Below are positions 7,698 through 17,331 of a stretch of DNA of 64,000 nucleotides, piece after piece. Both the position numbers and the translations under genes were made by a program. The first letter of the stretch is position 1. Every line of letters begins with the position of its first letter. The notes beneath the pieces are model-generated. The model did not search any database and was not told the DNA's origin. It worked only from the letters and a program-made list of their open reading frames with translations. Source of the DNA: Paenibacillus naphthalenovorans (GTDB lineage Bacteria; Bacillota; Bacilli; Paenibacillales; NBRC-103111); NCBI RefSeq assembly GCF_900099895.1, contig NZ_FNDY01000004.1:62001-126000 (forward strand), given 5' to 3'.

Positions 7698-9385
7698 CTA
7701 CGGCGGCATGAATAACTAACAGGATCTTCCTAACGGTTTGTCGAAGTAATTACGGTCAAAATTTCCAAAGGAGTTGACCCGCATTGCTTTCCAAAAACCG
7801 TCTGCGTCCACAACGGAGAATATACTTTAGACCTGAACATAAGAATTGTCCTCACTGCCAACAGAAATTACGTCGTTCACATACAGCATGGAATAAGAAA
7901 ATCGCCACATTGAAAGAAGTCGTTCACGTTTGGAGCATGGCCTACCATTGCGAAAATCCAGATTGCCCGAAGCCAGGTGTATACTACAAATCGGCGGAAG
8001 CAGAAGCAATAAGCATGAAGCATTCTCCTTACGGCTTCGACGTTGTTTGCCTAGTTGGTGAACTTCGCTTCAAACGGCATATGACCCGCAAGGAGATTGC
8101 GGATGAATTGAACGCGAGAGGTGTTCAGACATCCGAACGGAGCGCACAAAATCTGTATGAACGGTATCAAACATTGCTTGCTGCTAGTCTTACTGAACAT
8201 ACGAAGAAAGTGCTGGCTGAAGTCACAGAACAAAACGGCGGTATTATCTTGTCTATGGATGGCGTCCAGCCAGAGAAAGGCAATGAGACACTTTATGTAA
8301 TTCGTGAAGTATTCAGCGGTACTGTCTTAATAGCAAAAAACATGAAAAGTGGTTCATCTGCCGAGTTACAAACGCTCATCCAACCGATCATCGAGCAAGG
8401 CTATCCGATCGTCGGTATTGTTAGTGATGGACAGCAATCCATTCGTCTAGCGATGGAGACGCTTTTGCCCGATGTGCCTTATCAATATTGCCAGTACCAT
8501 TATTTAAAAGACATCGCGAAACCGGTTGTTGATGTCGATCGAAAGTTAAAGACCGAGCTCAAGAAAAGCATGCGCGGCATTCGTGAAGTCGAGCGGAAAA
8601 TCGAACAGTCGGATTCACAAGAAGCAAGCATCGCGAAGGGTTACGTTGCTGCCGTACGTGCATTGCTCTTGGAAGACGGAAATCCTCCATTAGATTTACC
8701 CGGTATGCGTATCTATGAACAGGCCCAAGCCATTCAAGCGTCCCTTCAAAAATGCTTGGATAAAAAAGGGGGCCACCCTACTTCAAAACGTTTTCAGAAT
8801 ATTTAGTAAAGTCGATTCCCTTCAGCAACAATACGAGAAAGTCGCTCGCTGGATGAAGCCAATCCGTCACATTGCAGAAATCCTTGAACCCAGCATGGAT
8901 AAGACAAGCAAGACAGTTGAATGGGAAATGACAAAGCTGTTGGATTGGGTTCGGCTTTCCTATACCGAAGAGAATGATCTGGAAATGGTTAACAATCTCC
9001 TTAGTTACAGCAAGGGATTCTGGAAGGGACTCTTCACTTGCTACGATCATTATCATGTGCCAAGAACGAACAACGATCTGGAACGCTTCTTCCGAGCTAC
9101 GAAGACACGACACCGTCGGATGACCGGGCTACGCAACTGGAACGAATACATCTTACGGAATGGTGAGATGGTTGTGCTCGTTGATGATGGACTTAAACAG
9201 GAAAACCTAATCGCCCGTTTAAGGATGGTCGACTACACAAGCTACAAGAAACAGAAAGAAAAATGGAATAACCGGTTGAGCGATAGTGTTATGCGCAAAC
9301 GGTTTAAACGCGATCCACAAAATTATCTTAAAAATTTAGAAAACCAATGGCTCAAATAACATGTATGTTATTCATGCCGCCGTAG
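7698..9385 (+). mobile_element. Insertion sequence, 1688 bp, 19-bp perfect inverted repeats
   Basis: Left end CTACGGCGGCATGAATAAC (7698-7716) is repeated exactly in inverse orientation at 9367-9385. Both ends are bordered by eight A residues (7690-7697 and 9386-9393), which reads as an 8-bp target-site duplication. Inside is one transposase gene split into two overlapping frames. Eight-bp duplications occur in several DDE families (IS256, ISL3, IS66); I do not assign a family. The right flank is the T tract of a minus-strand terminator, so the element landed inside the terminator of the yitT gene. Confidence 0.93.
7784..9359 (+). pseudogene. DDE transposase, frame-disrupted
   Basis: Transposase of the surrounding IS, read as two overlapping parts: 7784-8806 (340 residues, TTG start, AAAGGAG upstream) and 8715-9359. 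The first part has an N-terminal zinc-finger-like CPHC...CENPDC, then LSMDGVQ (first Asp) and IVSDGQQS (second Asp) plus the CQYHYLKDI motif. The second part carries NNDLERFFRATKTRHRR with the probable catalytic Glu. Joining the frames at the A6G5 run (8762-8772) gives a continuous protein of about 525 residues. The shift needed is +1, so an extra base in the run is more likely than a normal -1 programmed frameshift. As drawn the protein would lack the Glu domain and be inactive. Confidence 0.85.
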
Positions 9386-9419
9386 AAAAAAAAGGCTACC
9401 CGGCACATACTGGGTAACC
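9386..9419 (-). terminator. Terminator of the yitT gene, split from its flank by the IS
   Basis: On the minus strand GGTTACCC (9412-9419) pairs with GGGTAGCC (9394-9401), with one G-U pair, around a 10-nt loop, followed by eight Ts (9393-9386). The T run is also the right-hand target duplication of the insertion sequence, so the terminator kept its tract after insertion. Confidence 0.85.
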
Positions 9420-9454
9420 TGAGATTAAAAAGGCCCTGTTGACAGCTTGTCTTA

Positions 9455-10339
9455 CTAATGAATGTCCTTCTTCTTGAAGCGTCCGCCCTTCACGTCGTGA
9501 ATGTTGCCGATCGCAAGAAATGCGCCCTGATCCAGTTCCTCGACGATCGATTTCAGCTTTGCTTCCTCCAGACGGTTGATTACACAGAAAATCACGAGTT
9601 TGTCGCCGCCCATGTAGCCTCCTTCACCTTGCAAATAAGTGACGCTGCGGCCCAAACGGCTGATGATGGCATCGCCGATTTCACGGCTGTTGTCGCTGAT
9701 AACCCAGACCGATTTGGATTCGTCAAACCCTTCGATGGTAATATCAATCATTTTGTAAGCAATGAAATAGGCAATAAGCGAGTACATCGCCCGGTCCCAA
9801 CCGAAGACAAATCCTGCGCTGCTGAGAATGAAGAGGTTAAAAAACATGACTACTTCTCCTACGGAGAATGGCGTTTTTTTGCTGAACAGAATCGCTAAAA
9901 TTTCCGTACCGTCCAGCGAACCGCCAAAACGGATCACGATCCCGACCCCGATTCCGAGAATAACCCCGCCGAACACCGATGCGAGCAGAGGATCAATCGT
10001 AAGCGGAGCTACCGGATGAAGCAGCCAGGTTCCGAGGGACATCAGGATGACCGCATACAATGTGGATAGGGCAAAGGTTTTGCCGATTTGTTTATAGCCG
10101 ATAAGCAAAAAAGGCAAATTGAGTAACAACAGGAATATACCGACTGGAAGGGCAGTCAAATGAGATGAAATGATCGAAATGCCTACAATGCCTCCGTCGA
10201 TGATCCTGTTGGGTACGAGAAAAATTTCGAGTCCGACGGATACGAGCGCTGCCCCCAGGAAGATAAAAAATGCGCGGTGCACAATCTTCGCTGCGGACAG
10301 CTTTGAATGCTGTTTGATTTGCTGTAAGTCCGCTTGCAT
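9455..10339 (-). CDS. YitT-family membrane protein (DUF2179)
   Basis: 294-residue integral membrane protein. The N-terminal two thirds hold five or six hydrophobic segments, including IFLGAALVSVGLEIF, LPVGIFLLLLNLPFLLIG and VFGGVILGIGVGIVIRFGG with the conserved GGSLDGTEI motif. The cytosolic C-terminal ~90 residues are the DUF2179 domain (SYVWVISD-like region, YLQGEGGYMGGDKLVIFCVINR). Length is normal. Substrate of the family is not established. ATG with AAAGGTGGG upstream. Ends at a terminator interrupted at its outer edge by the IS. Confidence 0.9.
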   Translation of the reverse strand: MQADLQQIKQHSKLSAAKIVHRAFFIFLGAALVSVGLEIFLVPNRIIDGGIVGISIISSHLTALPVGIFLLLLNLPFLLIGYKQIGKTFALSTLYAVILMSLGTWLLHPVAPLTIDPLLASVFGGVILGIGVGIVIRFGGSLDGTEILAILFSKKTPFSVGEVVMFFNLFILSSAGFVFGWDRAMYSLIAYFIAYKMIDITIEGFDESKSVWVISDNSREIGDAIISRLGRSVTYLQGEGGYMGGDKLVIFCVINRLEEAKLKSIVEELDQGAFLAIGNIHDVKGGRFKKKDIH

Positions 10340-10381
10340 ACAATTCCCACCTTTACTATGATTGAATGATCATGCTGTAAG

Positions 10382-11124
10382 TTAACCCTCCAGCTTGATG
10401 TTTATTTTAAGCAATCCGACGCGGCGCATCGCTTGATATACAATGACCATGACCGGGCCCAGAACGAGTACGACGACGCCGATCAGTTGAAACCCTGCAT
10501 ACATACTGACGAGCGCGGCCAATGCGTTGATTCCGATGGCATCGCCAATGATTTTCGGCTCGATAAGGATTCATACAGCTTCGGAAGATGAAATGAAATC
10601 AGATAAAGTCCGATGATGAACACGACAAAAAAATAAACAAGCTTGGAATCACTTTGGCCACCCCGAGCGAATAACCGTAAATCGCCAGCAAAATGCCGTT
10701 CAAATTTTCCGCAATCGAGCCTGGATTCCATCCATTTCACCACTTGCTCAGCCACCCCGGACGGCAGCGTTTGATACAACAGCCCGGAGCTTGAGGTCGT
10801 ATTCTCAAAGAACAGGATCGCATCATTCAAATAACCCGGGGCTCTTTTCAACAATTGTATAAGCTCTGAAATGATTTTGAAGCCAACCATATAAAAAAAA
10901 CCGAGTATGACCGCTGTAAATAATGTACAGGCGGCTGCCGAGGCCGTCATGCGTCCGATTCGAAAATATTTCATCATCATCTGAACGGGACGCTCTAAAA
11001 ATATGGCGATCAAAATAGCCAGCAAAAACGGAAATCCGGTTGTAAACAAACCGTACAAAAGGATAGCGCCCAAGGCGCAAAATACTGCCGTTCTTAGTGA
11101 CATGGATCGGCCTTCCTCCCTCAC
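10382..11124 (-). pseudogene. ytvI: Sporulation membrane protein YtvI, decayed
   Basis: Remnant of a YtvI-type (AI-2E transporter superfamily) permease, normally about 350-370 residues. The start and first ~130 residues are intact (LYGLFTTGFPFLLAILIAIFLERP). Then a 1-nt frame change turns the expected IAENLNGILLAIYGYS into nonsense, and a second change at a T7 run (10624-10633 region) restores frame at FFVVFIIGLYLISFHLPKLYES. After that about 80 residues are missing and the frame shifts again: the terminal EPKIIGDAIGINALAALVSMYAG...GLLKINIKLEG can be read in another frame to the TAA at 10382. Two frameshifts plus an internal deletion make it non-functional. Its start overlaps the stop of the upstream CNNM gene by 4 bp. 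Confidence 0.88.
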
Positions 11125-12491
11125 ACGTTATGCTGGTTTGATTGAACGCCCGGGCTTTCCTCGGTCATTGGTTTGGCTATCTGCTGAATGGATACGCGTA
11201 ATATTCTAAGCCGCTCGGCTTCCGTGATTTCGAACAAAAATGCGCCGTACTCCAGCTTTTTGCCTACATGGATTGAACCCTCCAGCTGTTTAAACATCCA
11301 GCCGCCGATGGAATCGACTTCATCGTCCTCAATCCCGAGAGCCAGCAAATCGTTAAGCTCCTCGATCAGAACGCGTCCGTCAACCGAATAGATGTCTCCC
11401 TGCTTTTCGATTTCAGAACGTTCACGGATATCAAATTCATCGTGAATTTCCCCTACGATTTCCTCCAGAATATCTTCAACTGTAAGCAGTCCCGCTGTTC
11501 CGCCGTACTCATCGACCACCACGGCAATCTGCGAACGTTTCATTTGCATGAGCTTGAGCACATGACTGATTTCCATGGCTTCGGGAACCATCAGAACAGG
11601 CCGCAAAAAATCTTTCAGATCATGCGTTTGATCGGGATCGGCCGTAAGCAGATCCGACATATGCACGAACCCGATGATGTCATCCTTGTCATCGGTCGCC
11701 ACCGGATAGCGGGTATGCTTGGTTTCGTAAACGATGTTCAGATTTTCCCCGAACGTCAGTACCGTAAACAAACATTCCATATCCGTCCGGGGTACCATGA
11801 CTTCCCTTGCAACCCGCTCCGAGAATTCAAAGATGTTATCGAACAAAGCCATCTCGTCTTTGTCGATGTGACCGCTTTTGGCGCTTTGATCCATCAAAAT
11901 ACGGATTTCTTCTTCCGTATGGGCCTCCTGCTCCACGGCAGGCTGTATCCCGATCAACCTGAGCAGCCGGTTCGCCGCACCGTTCAGAAGCCAGATGGCA
12001 GGATAAAACAATTTATAGAACATCATCAAAGGACCCGACAGCCAGAGAGATGCCGCTTCCGATTTCTGAATGGCAATGGATTTGGGGGCCAATTCACCCA
12101 GCACGATATGCAGGAAGGTAATGATAGCAAAGGCAATCCCGAAGGAAAGGGCATCTTTATACCACGCATTTCCCAGGCCAAGCCATTGGAACGCAGGCTC
12201 TACGATCAGATGAGCGATCGCGGGCTCTCCGACCCAACCCAGACCAAGAGATGCCAGCGTGATGCCAAGCTGTGTGGAGGAGAGGTAAGCATCCAGCTTC
12301 CTGGTTACGGCCAGCGCGGAGGCCGCCCTGCTGTTGCCCTCACTCTCAAGCTGCTGGAGGCGAGATTGCCTGACCTTGACCAGGGCAAACTCCGCGGCTA
12401 CGAAAAAACCGTTGAGGAATACCAGAAACGCGACCAATAGAAGATTCAGAGCAATCCGTCCGAAATCGAATCCTGAACTTTGAATTTCCAA
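11121..12491 (-). CDS. CNNM/CorC-HlyC family CBS-domain membrane protein
   Basis: 456 residues. Domain order: DUF21/CNNM transmembrane domain (residues 1-190, with FLNGFFVAAEFALVKVR and SSTQLGITLASLGLGWVGEPA), a pair of CBS domains (about 205-330, VMVPRTDME and VVDEYGGTAGLLTVEDILEEIVGEI), and a C-terminal CorC/HlyC transporter-associated domain (about 350-430). Commonly annotated hemolysin C or YrkA/YhdP-like; in several bacteria these proteins act in Mg2+ or Co2+ transport, and the CBS pair binds adenine nucleotides. TTG start with GAGGAG upstream. The ytvI remnant is the overlapping downstream cistron. Confidence 0.9.
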   Translation of the reverse strand: MEIQSSGFDFGRIALNLLLVAFLVFLNGFFVAAEFALVKVRQSRLQQLESEGNSRAASALAVTRKLDAYLSSTQLGITLASLGLGWVGEPAIAHLIVEPAFQWLGLGNAWYKDALSFGIAFAIITFLHIVLGELAPKSIAIQKSEAASLWLSGPLMMFYKLFYPAIWLLNGAANRLLRLIGIQPAVEQEAHTEEEIRILMDQSAKSGHIDKDEMALFDNIFEFSERVAREVMVPRTDMECLFTVLTFGENLNIVYETKHTRYPVATDDKDDIIGFVHMSDLLTADPDQTHDLKDFLRPVLMVPEAMEISHVLKLMQMKRSQIAVVVDEYGGTAGLLTVEDILEEIVGEIHDEFDIRERSEIEKQGDIYSVDGRVLIEELNDLLALGIEDDEVDSIGGWMFKQLEGSIHVGKKLEYGAFLFEITEAERLRILRVSIQQIAKPMTEESPGVQSNQHNV

Positions 12492-12529
12492 GAATCTTCA
12501 AACTCCTCTGCTTTATAAATTGCAGTCCC

Positions 12530-13672
12530 TTACATTACCGCACGGCGCGCCTTAAAATCCACGTCTTTGTAATAGGTGTCGGCGACAAGAAGATTCGGTC
12601 CGCAGCATGCTGCCGCTTCACAATAACAGTTCACGGATTCGCGCAAAGGGTGCCGTTTCCATCTTTCGTACACTTGATTCAACTTATCCTTGTGAATATT
12701 GCCCAGTGCAGGAACATCGGAAAAGTCCGTGACGAACACATCGCCCGTGAACAAATTCACATTCAGCCGATTTCGTCCGTCAGGATCGTTGCGCACGGTC
12801 ACATTCGGCTCGGAACGAAGCCGGCTTACGATCTTCCAATCCTCTTCATTGCTGCTGCAGGCGTAAAACGGAAGCGTACCGAACAGCATCCACAGCTCTT
12901 TGTCCCTATGATCGAGAAGCCGGTGGATCGCTTCGCGGGTCTGATCCAATTGAAGGACCGGCAGTCTGGAAGCGAACGCACTCGGATACATAGGGTGCAC
13001 CTCATGGCGCTTGCAGCCCATTTGCCGTATCAATTGGTGAATTTCAGGCAGCTTCTCATGTGTACGGTAATTAATCATCGACTCGGCGGATACGAACATG
13101 CCGCCTTTGGAAAGCTCGGCCGCATTGTTCATCATACGGTCATACAGTTTGGCGGCCAATTCTTTGGATACGCGGCGATCCGTCCGCGCAAAACCGACTT
13201 CGTAGAAGTCGTCCGCACTTAAATAATTAAATGAGATATGCATCACGTCAAGATAAGGAGCAAGAAGCTCATACCTCGAAAGATCCAAAGTTATGTTGGA
13301 ATTGATCTGTGAGCGGACTCCGCGCTCGCGGGCATAACGGAGAATCGGCACGATGTATTCCTTGACGGTCTTTTCATGATAGCTTGGCTCGCCGCCGGTA
13401 ATGCTGATCGTCTGCAGATCCTCCACCTCATCGAGCCGGTTCAAAATCGTGCTCAGCGGAATGCGCGGTCCTTCGGTCATCGTCAGCGTCTCGCCTACCG
13501 CGCAGTGCTCGCAGCGCATATTGCATAAATTGGTTACGGTAAGCTCGATGCTCGTAAGACGGTGTTCTCCGTACAATTGGATCGAACGAAGCGGATCCCA
13601 GGGGTCGTATTCAGGAGAAAGCGGCGTCAGTTCCGCCTTCGGCATTGAAATTACGTTGAAACGTTCGGACAT
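12530..13672 (-). CDS. yfkAB: Radical SAM protein YfkAB (CxCx4C family)
   Basis: 380-residue radical SAM enzyme. The 4Fe-4S/SAM cluster motif CNMRCEHC is at residues 50-57 (CxxxCxxC), the SAM-binding GGEP motif lies at about 96-99, and the C-terminus carries CYCEAAAC, the CxCxxxxC signature that defines this family (fused YfkA and YfkB in Bacillus). The reaction is not known. It is transcribed alone between the HD-GYP gene and the CBS-domain gene; the ATG is preceded by a weak AGGTG. Confidence 0.92.
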   Translation of the reverse strand: MSERFNVISMPKAELTPLSPEYDPWDPLRSIQLYGEHRLTSIELTVTNLCNMRCEHCAVGETLTMTEGPRIPLSTILNRLDEVEDLQTISITGGEPSYHEKTVKEYIVPILRYARERGVRSQINSNITLDLSRYELLAPYLDVMHISFNYLSADDFYEVGFARTDRRVSKELAAKLYDRMMNNAAELSKGGMFVSAESMINYRTHEKLPEIHQLIRQMGCKRHEVHPMYPSAFASRLPVLQLDQTREAIHRLLDHRDKELWMLFGTLPFYACSSNEEDWKIVSRLRSEPNVTVRNDPDGRNRLNVNLFTGDVFVTDFSDVPALGNIHKDKLNQVYERWKRHPLRESVNCYCEAAACCGPNLLVADTYYKDVDFKARRAVM

Positions 13673-13764
13673 TATTTCTACACCTGATTCTATATAAAAT
13701 AGTATAAACCTCTTGATAAAATATCTATTCTTTATTGTATCTTAATAAGTTTAAAAAGAAAACC

Positions 13765-13799
13765 AAAGCCCGAGAACCTTTTACCGGGTTTCGGGCTTT
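13765..13799 (-). terminator. Terminator after the HD-GYP gene
   Basis: AAAGCCCGA at 13765-13773 pairs with TCGGGCTTT at 13791-13799, extended by GAACC/GGGTT. On the minus strand it is followed by a T-rich stretch (GGTTTTCTTTTTAAA), so it ends the transcript of the HD-GYP gene just upstream of the yfkAB promoter region. Confidence 0.8.
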
Positions 13800-13803
13800 A
13801 TTC

Positions 13804-14940
13804 TTATGCACGGACTTGAGTGCCGCGAGGAGGAGGCACATCCATATCATTCACGCCGGTGATCGTTACCGACAAGGCTTTGGACAAGTCGATTTCCGGC
13901 GTGTCCTTCAGTTCCTGACCCTCGGCATCCTGCAGAAGCCGAATGACCGGACGATGCGGCACCTTCGAATTCAAATCAACGACAACCCCTTTTTCACCCG
14001 TACTCAGAGTAACGGTAATGCCGATCGGATAGATGGCGATTTTATCGCGGAACAATTCAATTTTTTCCGTCTCATATAAGGTTCCGGAGCCTGTAAAAAG
14101 GATTTCCAGCGCCTGATGAGGCAGCAGCGCATTCCGGTACACGCGGTGTGTCGTCATGGCATCATAAGAATCAACCAGGCCGATGAGACGCGCATATTCG
14201 TGAATTTCGTCTCCCTTCAACCCCCGGGGATATCCGCTGCCGTCCATCCGTTCATGATGCTGGAGAGCGCAGTGCGCCGCAATCAGCGGGATGTTGGGCT
14301 CGTCCTTTAGAAATTGAAAACCGTACACGGCATGCTGCTTGATTAAATCGTATTCTTTTTCCGTTAAAGGTTCCTTTTTGCGCAGCAGCTCTAACGGAAT
14401 TTGGGTCTTGCCGATATCGTGCAGCAGCGCCCCTATGCCAAGTGTCATCAATTCGTCCCGGGAATAGCCATGAGCCATGCCGAGCATCGTCGAATAGACG
14501 CAAACATTCATCGAATGATGGTATAAATAGTCATCCATTGCGCTGATATGGGTCAGCATAATCATCGATTCTTTATGATTGCTCAAATCGTTAAGGATCA
14601 TGTCCATGACACTGCGAAATTCCTTGCCAAGCTGGAGTCCGGTAATGGATGTACGCTTCATCTGATCCCCCATCAGCTGTCGGAAGGAACGGCGTATTTG
14701 CGAGATGGCCCGAATCCGTGTCTCTTCGGAAATCGCATCCTCAACCGTGATGTCACGGGTTCTCGGGTCATCGATGTAGACGAAATCGACTCCGAGATCC
14801 ATAAGTCGTCGAATCATGGTTTGGGTCAATTCGACTTGTTCCATCAGCAGCGGGAGTCCTTCCGAATTATAAATTCTTTTTGCGAGCCTCATACCGGACT
14901 CTACTTTGCCGATCGGGAGCAAGCGCATAGGACTAACCAC
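13804..14940 (-). CDS. HD-GYP domain protein, probable c-di-GMP phosphodiesterase
   Basis: 378 residues. An N-terminal DUF3391-like/helical region (1-120) precedes an HD-GYP domain with HDIGK at 174-178 and HHERMDGSGYPRG at 228-240; both metal-binding and GYP signatures are complete, so hydrolysis of cyclic di-GMP is likely. The last ~80 residues form a small beta domain (ITVTLSTGEKGVVVDLN). No membrane segment or receiver domain, so it is a cytosolic stand-alone enzyme. GTG start with AGAAAGAAG upstream; ATG 14928 is an alternative without a clear ribosome binding site. Confidence 0.9.
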   Translation of the reverse strand: MVSPMRLLPIGKVESGMRLAKRIYNSEGLPLLMEQVELTQTMIRRLMDLGVDFVYIDDPRTRDITVEDAISEETRIRAISQIRRSFRQLMGDQMKRTSITGLQLGKEFRSVMDMILNDLSNHKESMIMLTHISAMDDYLYHHSMNVCVYSTMLGMAHGYSRDELMTLGIGALLHDIGKTQIPLELLRKKEPLTEKEYDLIKQHAVYGFQFLKDEPNIPLIAAHCALQHHERMDGSGYPRGLKGDEIHEYARLIGLVDSYDAMTTHRVYRNALLPHQALEILFTGSGTLYETEKIELFRDKIAIYPIGITVTLSTGEKGVVVDLNSKVPHRPVIRLLQDAEGQELKDTPEIDLSKALSVTITGVNDMDVPPPRGTQVRA

Positions 14941-15043
14941 ATCTTCTTTCTAAAATAATTCAAAAAATCTGATACCCTATACCCCTAGCGTATCGGATTC
15001 AATGAAAAAGAGCAATATTTTTTTTCATAAATCGACAAAAAAG

Positions 15044-15850
15044 TTACAATAGAAGAAAAAACCAGAACAGTGCGGCAAGGACAAACCGGTAATAAGCGAA
15101 AAAGGTCAAGCTAAACCTCTGCACGAACTTGATAAACGTCACCACCGCCAGCAGTGCCACGACAAATGAAACGGCAAAGCCGATGGCGAAAAAACCGAAA
15201 TCGGCGGAAGAAAAGCTTCCGGCACTCTTTAACATCTCATACCCGGTAGCCGCGACCATCACGGGAATGGCAATAATAAACGAAAAATCGGCAGCGGCGC
15301 TCCGGCTTGCTCCGGCCAGCATACCGCCTGCAATCGTCGATCCCGAACGGGAAAAGCCGGGCCAGAGCGCGACAATCTGCCATAATCCGATCATAAAGGC
15401 CTGATAGTAACTCAGCTTGTCCACATCATCGGCCGTGACAGCGGACTGCTGTTTTTCTCCGATAATCAGCAGTATGCCTCCAAGCACAAGACCAATCAGC
15501 ACCGTTTCCGGCGAGAACAGACGCTCTTTGATCCAATCACTCAGCAGATATGCGACCGTCATTGCCGGGAGGATCGCAAGCAGAATATGCAGCAAATTCA
15601 AGCCTTTACGTGCTGCTTGTTTCTTATTTCCGAATCTGAATAGTCCTGCAATCCGTTTCCAATACACGATAGCCACTGCCAATATGGCGCCGAGCTGAAT
15701 GACGATTTCAAAAGATTTCATCCGCTCGTCGGCTTCAGATACCCCAAGCAGAGTACCCGCCAATATCATATGGCCTGTAGAGGAGACAGGCAAAAATTCC
15801 GTTACCCCTTCCACAATACCTATTACTACCGCTACCCACCAATCGTACAC
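15044..15850 (-). CDS. uppP: Undecaprenyl-diphosphatase UppP
   Basis: 268-residue integral membrane phosphatase (BacA family) that recycles undecaprenyl pyrophosphate to the monophosphate carrier for cell-wall synthesis and gives bacitracin tolerance. Signature motifs: GIVEGVTEFLPVSSTGH (residues ~11-27) and WPGFSRSGSTIAGG (~165-178). About eight hydrophobic segments, normal length. GTG start with GAGGTGGG upstream. Starts 23 bases after the 5'-nucleotidase gene and may be cotranscribed with it. Confidence 0.96.
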   Translation of the reverse strand: MYDWWVAVVIGIVEGVTEFLPVSSTGHMILAGTLLGVSEADERMKSFEIVIQLGAILAVAIVYWKRIAGLFRFGNKKQAARKGLNLLHILLAILPAMTVAYLLSDWIKERLFSPETVLIGLVLGGILLIIGEKQQSAVTADDVDKLSYYQAFMIGLWQIVALWPGFSRSGSTIAGGMLAGASRSAAADFSFIIAIPVMVAATGYEMLKSAGSFSSADFGFFAIGFAVSFVVALLAVVTFIKFVQRFSLTFFAYYRFVLAALFWFFLLL

Positions 15851-15873
15851 AGGCTTCCCACCTCTGAAACGGA

Positions 15874-17331
15874 TTAATGGGGTGCCGCTTGTCCATTCAT
15901 GCGAACCCAGCGCTTGCGGCTGCTGTCCTTCATGGCTCTGGCGTTATGCAGCTCCTTAAGGAGTACATCCCGCAAAAATTCGGGCATAAAAAATTCGGGT
16001 TCCAAGCCTTCTGCGATCGAAAGGTAACCGATCCGAAATGTAAACATGTCGATGGTTCCTACGGTATACAGACGCTCCAGTTCTAGAGCTTCCGTCCCTA
16101 CACGAACGGAAAGTATGCGCGAGTAGGGAGCCGCCTCGGGATCATACTCGATGGTTATCCCGTCCACACAGAGTGTACCGAGCACTTTGCCCCGGAAGCC
16201 GAAGCCATAGAGCGGCTTGTTCATAAATTCGGGAAGCAGCGATTCCTCCAACGCTGTGAGCAGTTGTGCCCCGCTCAGCTTCATTCGGCAAGGATTGATC
16301 GGCGATGGGCACAATTCGAGCAGCATTCCTGCCGACACCGGGCCTTGGGGCAGCCCTCCGAGCAGCTGACCGGCGTTCACCAGCCCGATCTCGGCTCCAA
16401 CCCAATCGCGCAAGCCGGCAGCAAGCAGATTCCCTAATCTGGACTCGCCGTACCAATCCACGTCCAAATCACAATCGATCCGAGCAACCTCCCGGTCAAG
16501 AGAAGCTTTAGCCTTTACAGCGTATTGCTGAATCTGTAATCGAATGCTTTCTTCCTCTTCGGATTCGGCAGCCGCCTTCACACCGCCTTCGGCGTGAAGT
16601 AAGCGCTTGGAGACGGCATCCAGCTCCAAATCGACTACCCCGACGTACTGGCCGAATTTACCTGCGGCGCATATCAGCGTACGGCCTGAACGAATCGGTT
16701 CCTCCAGCAAATGATGGGTATGTCCGCCCAGAATGAGGTCGATGCCCGGAATCTCGGCCGCCATTCTCTCATCGTTGCGCAGCCCCAAATGGGACATCAC
16801 AATAAGGACGTCCACCTTCGGACGAAGCTCTGCCGCCAGTGATGCGACAGCCTCGAACGGATCAGATACATTCCACCCCAACAAGCGGTAAAAATCAGTA
16901 AAGCGGGCTGTAACGCCGATAACTCCGATTTGAATACCCGATTTATTAAAAATTGCATAAGGACTCGCCCACAAAGGCAGGCTTCCTGTTTCAGCGTCCC
17001 GCAGGTTGGCAATCACTACTTTGCTCCGTGCATGCTTTCCGTACAACTCGTTCAGCACTTCAGGCGTGCAAGTTAACCCCTCGTTGTTCCCCAATGTAAC
17101 GGCATCGTAGCCAATCGCATTCAGCAGCGCAATATTGGCAAGCCCTCCGGTTCCCTCCGTTTCGGGGCGCATCCGGTCGATATGGTCTCCAATATCAAGC
17201 GAAAGCGTATGTTCCGCCCCTGCTTCCTGCCGAAGGCTTGCGATGATCGAAGCGATGCGGGGCAATTGTTCAAAATGGCTGTGAATATCGTTCGTATGAA
17301 GGATACGAAGCCTAATCCGCTCCGGAATCAC
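15874..17331 (-). CDS. yunD: YunD-like metallophosphatase/5'-nucleotidase
   Basis: 485-residue protein with an N-terminal calcineurin-like metallophosphoesterase (LHTNDIHSHF, GDHIDR, GNNEG, SHLG and GGHTHH supply the metal ligands) and a C-terminal 5'-nucleotidase domain (about 290-470). No signal peptide is evident, which fits the cytosolic YunD-type of Bacillus rather than exported UshA-type enzymes. Probable activity: hydrolysis of nucleoside 5'-phosphates or related phosphoesters. GTG start with GAAGGAAGGTGG upstream. In B. subtilis yunD lies beside yunC; here a yunC-like gene exists but about 26 kb away. Confidence 0.85.
   Translation of the reverse strand: MIPERIRLRILHTNDIHSHFEQLPRIASIIASLRQEAGAEHTLSLDIGDHIDRMRPETEGTGGLANIALLNAIGYDAVTLGNNEGLTCTPEVLNELYGKHARSKVVIANLRDAETGSLPLWASPYAIFNKSGIQIGVIGVTARFTDFYRLLGWNVSDPFEAVASLAAELRPKVDVLIVMSHLGLRNDERMAAEIPGIDLILGGHTHHLLEEPIRSGRTLICAAGKFGQYVGVVDLELDAVSKRLLHAEGGVKAAAESEEEESIRLQIQQYAVKAKASLDREVARIDCDLDVDWYGESRLGNLLAAGLRDWVGAEIGLVNAGQLLGGLPQGPVSAGMLLELCPSPINPCRMKLSGAQLLTALEESLLPEFMNKPLYGFGFRGKVLGTLCVDGITIEYDPEAAPYSRILSVRVGTEALELERLYTVGTIDMFTFRIGYLSIAEGLEPEFFMPEFLRDVLLKELHNARAMKDSSRKRWVRMNGQAAPH

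Noticed and set aside
8740-8810. Programmed -1 frameshift in the transposase
   Set aside because: The second frame is +1, not -1, relative to the first; a one-base insertion in the A6G5 run explains it more simply.
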